Below are positions 1-6,123 of a stretch of DNA of 12,587 bases, piece after piece. The stretch covers positions 1-12,587 of the forward strand of contig SKIX01000243.1 in NCBI GenBank assembly GCA_007116195.1. Direction: 5' to 3'. The position numbers and the translations under genes were made by a program. Each line of letters starts with the position of its first letter. Within the stretch, counting starts at the first letter, position 1. The notes below the pieces were generated by a model. That model did not search any database. It saw only the letters and a program-made list of their open reading frames with translations, and was not told the origin of the DNA. The stretch is from Marinospirillum sp. (GTDB taxonomy: Bacteria; Pseudomonadota; Gammaproteobacteria; Pseudomonadales; Halomonadaceae).

Positions 1-914
1 CTGTTGGCCGTGGCGGAGGCCCTACTCATGCCGCCATCCTGGCGCAGCCACCTGGGTCGGTTCAGGGGCGCTTAAGGGTAACCGAACAGGGTGAAATGAT
101 TCGCTTCAAGTTTGGTCTTCCGGACTTGGCCGAGCGAGCTTTAGAGGTTTATACCAGTGCTGTTTTAGAAGCAACCCTCGCACCACCACCTGCGCCACAA
201 AAGCATTGGCGTGAGCTTATGGATCAATTAGCGACTCAAGCGGTAAACAGCTACCGTGGTCTAGTACGTGAACACCCTGACTTTGTTCGCTATTTTCGCC
301 AGCTAACGCCAGAGCAGGAGTTAGCTAAACTGCCTTTAGGTAGCCGTCCTGCTAAACGCAAAGCCGGTGGTGGAATTGAAAGTTTAAGAGCCATTCCCTG
401 GATTTTTGCCTGGACTCAAGTGCGCTTAATGTTGCCAGCCTGGTTAGGCAGTGACCTGGCCCTAATTACAGCGATACAAGAAGGGCGTAGCCAAGCCTTG
501 CGGGAGATGATCGAAGGCTGGCCCTTTTTTGCCAGTAATATCGACATGTTGGAAATGGTGTTGGCTAAAGTGGATTTGGCCTCGGTTAAAGAGTACGAAG
601 ACTTGCTGGTTGAAGATGAGCTTAAGCCCTTGGGGCAAGCGTTACGCCAACGCCTGGAAAGCTTGGTGAGTCATCTTTTGCAGCTGCGAGAACAAAAAAT
701 ATTGCTTGAAGAGGTCCCTTTAACGCGTCAGGCGATCCATGTACGCAACCCTTACATTATTCCTTTGCATCAATTGCAAGCAGAGCTTTTAGCCCGAGTT
801 CGTGCTTGTGAAAATGAGGGTCAGTGCCCTGTGGATATTAATCCTCAGACCTTGGAGCGGGCGTTAATGGTAACCATGGCAGGGATAGCTGCAGGTCTGC
901 GTAACACCGGTTAG
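1..914 (+). CDS. ppc: Phosphoenolpyruvate carboxylase, C-terminal part (5' end outside window)
   Basis: PEP carboxylase adds bicarbonate to phosphoenolpyruvate to make oxaloacetate, the anaplerotic feed of the TCA cycle, in the cytoplasm. The frame is open from the window edge (first full codon at base 3), so the ATG at 96 is internal. About 303 residues are visible, roughly the last third of a protein usually near 880 residues. Seen directly: the second half of the glycine-rich catalytic loop ([11 protein letters not shown]), then [17 protein letters not shown], the [11 protein letters not shown] segment with a catalytic arginine, [14 protein letters not shown], and the terminal RNTG. The residues that bind the inhibitor aspartate in the E. 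coli enzyme appear kept: the loop Arg, the Lys of VLAKVDL, the Arg of HVRNPY and the Asn of RNTG. Feedback inhibition by aspartate is therefore likely (inference). The gene ends in a strong terminator. Confidence 0.97.
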   Translation, partial: VGRGGGPTHAAILAQPPGSVQGRLRVTEQGEMIRFKFGLPDLAERALEVYTSAVLEATLAPPPAPQKHWRELMDQLATQAVNSYRGLVREHPDFVRYFRQLTPEQELAKLPLGSRPAKRKAGGGIESLRAIPWIFAWTQVRLMLPAWLGSDLALITAIQEGRSQALREMIEGWPFFASNIDMLEMVLAKVDLASVKEYEDLLVEDELKPLGQALRQRLESLVSHLLQLREQKILLEEVPLTRQAIHVRNPYIIPLHQLQAELLARVRACENEGQCPVDINPQTLERALMVTMAGIAAGLRNTG

Positions 915-944
915 TGCCCAGAAGCACTGACATCTGCTATCCTT

Positions 945-971
945 GGGGGCTGAGATTTCAGCCCCTTTTTT
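945..971 (+). terminator. Intrinsic terminator after ppc
   Basis: An 8-bp perfect stem, GGGGCTGA (946-953) with TCAGCCCC (958-965), encloses a GATT loop and is followed at once by six T (966-971). A G-U pair can extend the base by one. It starts about 30 bases after the ppc stop, so it most likely ends ppc transcription. Confidence 0.9.
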
Positions 972-1009
972 GAATAAGGCTTGCCAGTTTAACAGGAGAA
1001 TTTGGCTTG

Positions 1010-1546
1010 ATGACCGTACAAAGTGCCGCTGTTTTACTAGCCGCAGCCATTGCTTTTTTAATTCCTCTTGCGGGCTATGCCTTGCATATCCACTTAGAAG
1101 CCAAGCGCCAACTTGGCTTGGCTCAAGAAAAAAGAGAGCAAGAGAAGCAGCAAGCAGCTACCAACCTATTAGAAAACCTGTCCGTCTTGGCTCGGGCAGT
1201 CATGGATGAGCAGGTTAATTTAACGGAAGGCAGTCTAAGAATTCGAGTACTGCTGGATCTTTATGATGATGGGCGCTATGTCTTGCAGGAAGACCTACAG
1301 ATTTTTGATCAGGTTCACCAGCGTGCCAAACACCTAGCAACCCATAAGGCGCGTGAGGAACTGGCACCTAAAGAGCGTCAGCAGCAAGATGAAGAGCGTC
1401 TGGCTTTAGAGCAAGAGTTGGAAGCGAAGATCAAAGCTGGCGCCCAGGCGCTTGCAACCTTTTGTGAGCAAAGGGGCTTTAAGCCACCCGCTGCGCTTTT
1501 TGTAAATGCAGTGGATGCCAGTCAAACAGGGCAGGGTAAAGCTTAA
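1010..1546 (+). CDS. DUF2489-type membrane-anchored protein of unknown function
   Basis: The protein has 178 residues and no known biochemical role. Residues about 5-28 form one hydrophobic membrane segment (AAVLLAAAIAFLIPLAGYAL). A charged, Glu/Lys/Gln-rich stretch (about 29-50) follows and looks coiled-coil. Next comes a conserved-looking block, NLSVLARAVMDEQVNLTEG followed by LRIRVLLDLYDDG, and then a second charged helical region. This pattern matches my memory of DUF2489, a family of short gammaproteobacterial proteins; a profile search should confirm it. With no signal peptidase site visible, it is probably an N-terminal anchor with a cytoplasmic helical domain. An AGGAG at 994-998 lies 11 bases before ATG 1010. 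A TTG at 1007 is an alternative start with tighter spacing. The stop shares its last A with the start of the next gene, implying translational coupling. Confidence 0.72.
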   Translation: MTVQSAAVLLAAAIAFLIPLAGYALHIHLEAKRQLGLAQEKREQEKQQAATNLLENLSVLARAVMDEQVNLTEGSLRIRVLLDLYDDGRYVLQEDLQIFDQVHQRAKHLATHKAREELAPKERQQQDEERLALEQELEAKIKAGAQALATFCEQRGFKPPAALFVNAVDASQTGQGKA

Positions 1547-2010
1547 TGATTCCGGTTAATACTTTGATGAAAAACCTGCGCTCGCCAGGCCACAAGGGTA
1601 AAGCAGCTAAGCGCTCGTCTCAGGCGGCAAAAAAAGAAGCTGACTTCAATGATCAGCTGCTGCAGCAAATATCAGTTGGTGGGCGGCAGGAATTACAAAA
1701 AGAGTTGAGCCAGCTACAGGAAATGCTTGGCAAGGCGGGTGATGAGCTAGAGAGAAACCCCACAGTGGGAAATCTGGAGGTTTTTCGAACGCTGTTATCC
1801 AACCTCGTTGGCAAGGTCATCAAAGGCGGTTTCAGAGTGGATAGCGTTGGCCCTGGTTGGCACCCCGCTGATCGTCATCAAGTGATTCGGCAAATTGACA
1901 ATGAAGCGGAAGAGCTACTCAACCTGGTAATGAATGAGCAAAAGGATCGCGTTGCGATTACGCGGCGCCTTTTTAATATTAAGGGGCTAGTCATTGATCT
2001 TTTATCCTAA
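1546..2010 (+). CDS. YaaR/DUF327-family protein of unknown function
   Basis: The protein has 154 residues. A basic, low-complexity N-terminus (Lys/Arg/Ala/Ser, about 1-30) is followed by a helical domain. The domain carries the signature I associate with YaaR/DUF327: ELERNPTVGNLEVFRTLLSN, then VGKVIKGGFRV, then an IRQIDNEAEELLNLVMNEQK segment and the ending IKGLVIDLL. The role of this family is not established; it is best known from Firmicutes (near tmk and holB in Bacillus), spirochaetes and Thermotoga. No transmembrane segment, signal peptide or catalytic motif is visible. The start overlaps the preceding stop by one base (TAATG), and a second in-frame ATG lies at 1567. The overlap suggests co-production with the DUF2489-type protein, and a shared task is an inference only. 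Confidence 0.68.
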   Translation: MIPVNTLMKNLRSPGHKGKAAKRSSQAAKKEADFNDQLLQQISVGGRQELQKELSQLQEMLGKAGDELERNPTVGNLEVFRTLLSNLVGKVIKGGFRVDSVGPGWHPADRHQVIRQIDNEAEELLNLVMNEQKDRVAITRRLFNIKGLVIDLLS

Positions 2011-2041
2011 CCCTAGCCTGCTAATCTGGAGCTAAAACGGC

Positions 2042-2950
2042 ATGTCTGCACTCTCTTTTTCTTGGCCTACAGTTGCTGATCTGGTTGGAAATACACCCCT
2101 TGTACGCTTACAGCGCCTGAATGCAGGGCGTAATAATACCCTGTTGGTAAAACTGGAAGGGGATAACCCAGCAGGCTCAGTTAAAGATCGCCCTGCGTTT
2201 TGGATGATTCGTCAGGCTGAAGCACGAGGTGATATTCAGCCTGGAGATACTCTGATAGAAGCTACTTCGGGCAACACTGGCATCGCTCTTGCAATGGCAG
2301 CAGCGGTGATGGGCTATAAAATGTTATTGATTATGCCCGAAAATTCATCAGATGAGCGTAAGTGGTCAATGCAAGCCTATGGTGCTGAGCTGATTTTAGT
2401 GAGTCAAGAGGCGAGCATGGAAGGCGCGCGCGACCTGGCTTTGCAGTTGGAGCGAGAGGGTAAAGGCAAGGTGTTAAACCAGTTTGGTAATCCGGACAAC
2501 CCTAAGGCTCATTATCAAGCAACAGGCCCTGAAATTTGGCAGCAAACTCAGGGTAGAGTGACTCATTTTGTCAGTTCAATGGGAACAACAGGCACCATTA
2601 TGGGGACTGGGCGCTACTTAAAAGAGCAAAAACCGGAAGTGCAAATTGTTGGTTTGCAACCTGCAGAAGGAGCGAGTATTCCGGGTATTCGTCGTTGGCC
2701 GCAAGAATACTTGCCAAGTATTTTTGACCCTGCAGGTGTGGATCAGGTGCTGGATATTAGTCAGCAGGAAGCTGAAGTAACCATGCGTCGCCTAGCTCGA
2801 GAAGAGGGTATTTTTGCGGGTGTTTCCTCGGGTGGCTCTGTAGCCGGTGCGCTTAAGTTAGCAGAAGGCTTAGAAAATGCTGTTATTGTTGCCATTATTT
2901 GTGACCGGGGTGACCGTTATCTTTCTACTGGAGTTTTTGCCCAGGGCTAG
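2042..2950 (+). CDS. cysM: Cysteine synthase B (O-acetylserine sulfhydrylase B)
   Basis: CysM is a PLP enzyme that makes cysteine from O-acetylserine with sulfide, or S-sulfocysteine with thiosulfate. At 302 residues it matches the usual length (E. coli CysM 303). Seen: NTPLVRLQRL near the N-terminus, the PLP-lysine motif NPAGSVKDRPA with Lys48, the substrate loop EATSGNTGIALA, the glycine-rich phosphate loop SSMGTTGTIMGTGRYL, and the C-terminal GVSSGGS. IPGIRRWPQEYLP is characteristic of CysM rather than CysK. A GGAG at 2028-2031 lies 10 bases before the ATG. The gene starts 31 bases after the YaaR-type gene and ends 40 bases before relA, with no terminator seen on either side, so it may be part of a longer transcript. 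Confidence 0.96.
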   Translation: MSALSFSWPTVADLVGNTPLVRLQRLNAGRNNTLLVKLEGDNPAGSVKDRPAFWMIRQAEARGDIQPGDTLIEATSGNTGIALAMAAAVMGYKMLLIMPENSSDERKWSMQAYGAELILVSQEASMEGARDLALQLEREGKGKVLNQFGNPDNPKAHYQATGPEIWQQTQGRVTHFVSSMGTTGTIMGTGRYLKEQKPEVQIVGLQPAEGASIPGIRRWPQEYLPSIFDPAGVDQVLDISQQEAEVTMRRLAREEGIFAGVSSGGSVAGALKLAEGLENAVIVAIICDRGDRYLSTGVFAQG

Positions 2951-2990
2951 TACCTAAAAGCAAACAATAAAAAGCCGAGCAGGAACGAGC

Positions 2991-5252
2991 ATGGTAAAAG
3001 TAAGAGACGACCAGCCTCTTAAAGAGGATGGCAGTGTTGATTTAGACCTTTGGCTAGGTAACCTGCAAGCTGATGTACAACTAGCTGATCCAGGGCGCGT
3101 TCGTCAGGCTTGTGCGCTGGCTGCTGACCTAGAACTGCGAGCTATCCAGGAGGAACGCCAATGGTATGAAGGTGCGAGCAGTTATCGCACTGGCTTAGAA
3201 ATGGCTGACATTCTAGGCGAGCTGCGTATGGATGATGACACCTTAATCGCAGCTATTTTATATCGCGGCGTGCGTGAAGAATTAATCGACCTGCCACCCC
3301 TAGCTAAGCAGTTTGGTAAAACAGTGGCTAGTCTGATTGAGGGTGTGCAGCAGATGGCAGCCATTAGCCAAATTACGACTAGTGACAGCCCGGCTTTTGG
3401 TCAAAAACAGAACCAGCTGGAACAGCTGCGCAAGATGCTGGTTGCAGTAGTGGATGATGTGCGCGTTGCCTTAATTAAGCTCTCTGAGCGAACCTGTGCG
3501 CTGCGTCAAGTTAAAACTGCGCCAAGAGAAAAACGTTTACGAGTCGCTCGTGAGGTGTTTGAAATCTATGCCCCTTTGGCCCACCGTTTGGGCATAGGTC
3601 ATATTAAGTGGGAATTGGAAGACCTGTCTTTTCGTTATCTGGAAGAGGACAGTTATAAGTATATAGCACGCCTGCTGGCAGAAAGACGCCTGGATCGTGA
3701 TGGTTATATCCAAAAAGTGACCAAACAGCTAGAAGAAGCTATTCAAGCACAGGGTATTTCAGGCGCTGATCTGCAAGGTCGTGCCAAGCATATCTATTCC
3801 ATTTGGCGCAAAATGAAGCGCAAAAAGATCGACTTCTCACAAGTTTATGATGTGCGAGCGGTTCGCGTTCTGGTGCCTGAGGTTCGAGATTGTTATGCCG
3901 TTTTAGGTATCGTTCACTCCATGTTTCGGCATATTCCTAACGAGTTTGATGACTATATAGCTACTCCAAAAGACAATGGTTATCGCTCTTTGCACACGGC
4001 AGTGATAGGGCCGGAGGGTAAGGTTTTAGAAGTACAAATACGTACCTTTGCCATGCATGATGAGGCCGAGCTAGGTGTTTGTGCTCATTGGCGGTATAAG
4101 GGCACTGATGCTGCCGGTAAAAGTAACGCCTATGAAGAAAAAATTGCTTGGTTGCGCCAGGTATTGGAGTGGCATGAAGAAGTTGGCGATGCGACCGGCA
4201 TACGCGAAGAACTGCAAAACGATGTGGCACCCGATCGAATTTATGTCTTCACCCCAGACGGCCACGTGATCGATTTGCCTCAGGATGCGACCCCTATCGA
4301 CTTTGCTTATCGCGTTCATACTGAAATTGGTCATCGGTGTCGTGGCGCCAAAATTAACGGTCGCATAGTGCCGCTTAATTATCGCCTCAAGACAGGGGAG
4401 CAGGTAGAAATCCTGACTACAGCAGGTGAAGGTGCACCCAGCCGTGACTGGCTAAACCCAACCCTGGGCTATGTAAAAACCTCCCGCTGTCGAGCAAAAA
4501 TACAGCACTGGTTTAAGCAGCAAGATCGTGGCAAAAACATTGAAGAAGGCCGGCAGCTGATTGAGAAGGAGTTTAAACGCTTAGGGCTAGAAGGACTGGA
4601 TTTAGATGCCTTGGCCAAGGCTTTAAACCTTCAAGAAGAGGAAGACCTTTTTGCAGCCTTGGGTGCGGGTGATTTGCGCCCAGGTCAGGTGCTATCAATG
4701 GCCGAGCATCTTTTTGGAGAGACAGAAGATCAGGATCAGTTAGAGCGTCTGCTGGCTCGGCCTGCCAGCAAAAAAGACACAGGTAAAGATGACATTACCA
4801 TTCTAGGTGTCGGCAACCTAATGACGCAGATGGCAAAATGCTGCCAACCGCTGCCAGGGGATGACATTCTAGGCTATATCACCCTAGGGCGTGGTGTTAC
4901 TATCCACCGGCAAGACTGCAGTAACCTCAACCAGCTCAGAGCAGAAGACCCTAACCGCTTAGTCAATGTTGAGTGGGGCCATAAAAAAACACGTCGTTAT
5001 CCTGTCGACATTCGTATTAAAGCTTGGGATAGAACAGGGTTATTGCGTGACATCACCTTGGTTCTAGCCAATGAAAAAGTGAATGTGCTCTCGGTTAACA
5101 CTCTTACCGATCAGAAAGAAAACCTGGCCAATATTCTGATTACCCTGGAAGTGGGTGGCTTGGAAGCTTTAGGGCAGGTAGTGAATCATTTAAACCAACT
5201 ACCTAATGTGGTTGATGTTCAGCGCTTTCGGCAACAAGCTAAATCCCGCTAA
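2991..5252 (+). CDS. relA: (p)ppGpp synthetase I (RelA), hydrolase-inactive
   Basis: RelA transfers pyrophosphate from ATP to GDP or GTP when an uncharged tRNA sits in the ribosomal A site, triggering the stringent response. It has 753 residues (E. coli 744). Domains in order: an HD-like domain (about 50-155) in which the metal-binding HD pair is replaced by Tyr91-Arg92 (ILYRGVREEL); synthetase (about 245-375) with EFDDY at 318-322 and NGYRSLHT around Tyr331; TGS (about 414-475); a helical domain; a Cys-Cys segment with Cys617-Cys618 (MAKCCQPLPGD); and a C-terminal ACT/RRM domain (about 670-753). The EFDD form of the synthetase motif marks monofunctional RelA, whereas SpoT/Rel types carry RxKD. 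Together with the lost HD pair this predicts synthesis without hydrolysis, so a separate SpoT is expected elsewhere. AGGA at 2981-2984 sits 6 bases before the ATG. Confidence 0.97.
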   Translation: MVKVRDDQPLKEDGSVDLDLWLGNLQADVQLADPGRVRQACALAADLELRAIQEERQWYEGASSYRTGLEMADILGELRMDDDTLIAAILYRGVREELIDLPPLAKQFGKTVASLIEGVQQMAAISQITTSDSPAFGQKQNQLEQLRKMLVAVVDDVRVALIKLSERTCALRQVKTAPREKRLRVAREVFEIYAPLAHRLGIGHIKWELEDLSFRYLEEDSYKYIARLLAERRLDRDGYIQKVTKQLEEAIQAQGISGADLQGRAKHIYSIWRKMKRKKIDFSQVYDVRAVRVLVPEVRDCYAVLGIVHSMFRHIPNEFDDYIATPKDNGYRSLHTAVIGPEGKVLEVQIRTFAMHDEAELGVCAHWRYKGTDAAGKSNAYEEKIAWLRQVLEWHEEVGDATGIREELQNDVAPDRIYVFTPDGHVIDLPQDATPIDFAYRVHTEIGHRCRGAKINGRIVPLNYRLKTGEQVEILTTAGEGAPSRDWLNPTLGYVKTSRCRAKIQHWFKQQDRGKNIEEGRQLIEKEFKRLGLEGLDLDALAKALNLQEEEDLFAALGAGDLRPGQVLSMAEHLFGETEDQDQLERLLARPASKKDTGKDDITILGVGNLMTQMAKCCQPLPGDDILGYITLGRGVTIHRQDCSNLNQLRAEDPNRLVNVEWGHKKTRRYPVDIRIKAWDRTGLLRDITLVLANEKVNVLSVNTLTDQKENLANILITLEVGGLEALGQVVNHLNQLPNVVDVQRFRQQAKSR

Positions 5253-5266
5253 CCAGGTTCGATTTT

Positions 5267-6121
5267 ATGTCAACAACTGCTGTGCACTATCGATTAGAAG
5301 ACTTACTAACGCTGATGGCTCGCTTGCGTGACCCTCAAGATGGCTGCCCTTGGGACCTTAAGCAAAGTTGGGAAACAATCGTGCCGCATACCTTAGAAGA
5401 AGCTTATGAGGTTGCCGATTGTATTGAACGAGGTGACCTGGAAGCGGTTAAAGAAGAGTTGGGCGACCTGCTTTTTCAAGTCGTTTACTATGCGCGCTTT
5501 GCTGAAGAGGAGCAGCGCTTTGACTTTCATCAGCTTGTTGATGGTTTGACCCGTAAACTCATTCGACGTCACCCCCATGTATTTCCTGAAGGCCACCTCC
5601 AGAGTCGTGCCAGTGACCTGACCCCAAGCGAGCAAGACGTTAAACATACCTGGGAGCTGCTGAAAGCTGAAGAACGCAAAACCAAGCAGGGTGCTACTTC
5701 TGCATTAGATGATGTGCCGATTAACTTACCTGCGATGACAAGAGCGGTAAAACTGCAAAAGCGAGCAGCGAAAGTTGGTTTTGACTGGGATCAAGCAGAT
5801 CAGGTGCTCGATAAATTAGAAGAAGAGCTGTCAGAAATACGCCAAGCCTTGGCCGATGACGATCCTCAGGCTGTTGCTGAAGAAGTAGGCGATCTCCTTT
5901 TTGCCACAGTTAACTTGGCTCGCCACCTAAAAGTGGATCCTGAAGCGGCAGTTAGAGCAACCAATGCCAAATTTGAAAGGCGGTTTAGGGAGGTTGAGCA
6001 GCTGAGTGCAGCGGCTGGCCAACCTTTGACAGTAGCATCGCAAGCTGACCCTCAGCAGCGGGTGGATTTAACAACCTTAGAAGCCTATTGGCAGCAGGCT
6101 AAACGCAAGGAAAAAAGCTAA
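5267..6121 (+). CDS. mazG: Nucleoside triphosphate pyrophosphohydrolase MazG
   Basis: MazG hydrolyses NTPs and dNTPs to the monophosphate and pyrophosphate; in E. coli it has been linked to lowering (p)ppGpp and to removing damaged nucleotides. The 284 residues (E. coli 263) contain two MazG repeats. The first has DGCPWDLKQSWETI, acidic metal-binding residues in LEEAYE (Glu44, Glu45, Glu48) and EELGDLLFQV (63-72), then RRHPHVF. The second, around 183-220, has LEEELSEIRQAL and EEVGDLLF with Glu205, Glu206 and Asp209. Both acidic sets are intact. The gene begins 14 bases after the relA stop, with AGGT at 5255-5258 as a modest ribosome-binding site, and ends 2 bases before the kinase gene. Co-transcription with relA is therefore very likely. 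The relA-mazG pairing is common in gammaproteobacteria. Confidence 0.96.
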   Translation: MSTTAVHYRLEDLLTLMARLRDPQDGCPWDLKQSWETIVPHTLEEAYEVADCIERGDLEAVKEELGDLLFQVVYYARFAEEEQRFDFHQLVDGLTRKLIRRHPHVFPEGHLQSRASDLTPSEQDVKHTWELLKAEERKTKQGATSALDDVPINLPAMTRAVKLQKRAAKVGFDWDQADQVLDKLEEELSEIRQALADDDPQAVAEEVGDLLFATVNLARHLKVDPEAAVRATNAKFERRFREVEQLSAAAGQPLTVASQADPQQRVDLTTLEAYWQQAKRKEKS

Positions 6122-6123
6122 GG

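Noticed and set aside
943..1209. Open frame on the + strand overlapping the ppc terminator and the DUF2489-type gene
   Set aside because: It starts inside the terminator hairpin, has no ribosome-binding site, and its translation shows no family pattern; it is a shadow of the gene starting at 1010.
5267..6121. A toxin-antitoxin link for mazG (mazEF)
   Set aside because: No small mazE- or mazF-like genes lie nearby; mazG simply follows relA and is followed by the kinase gene.
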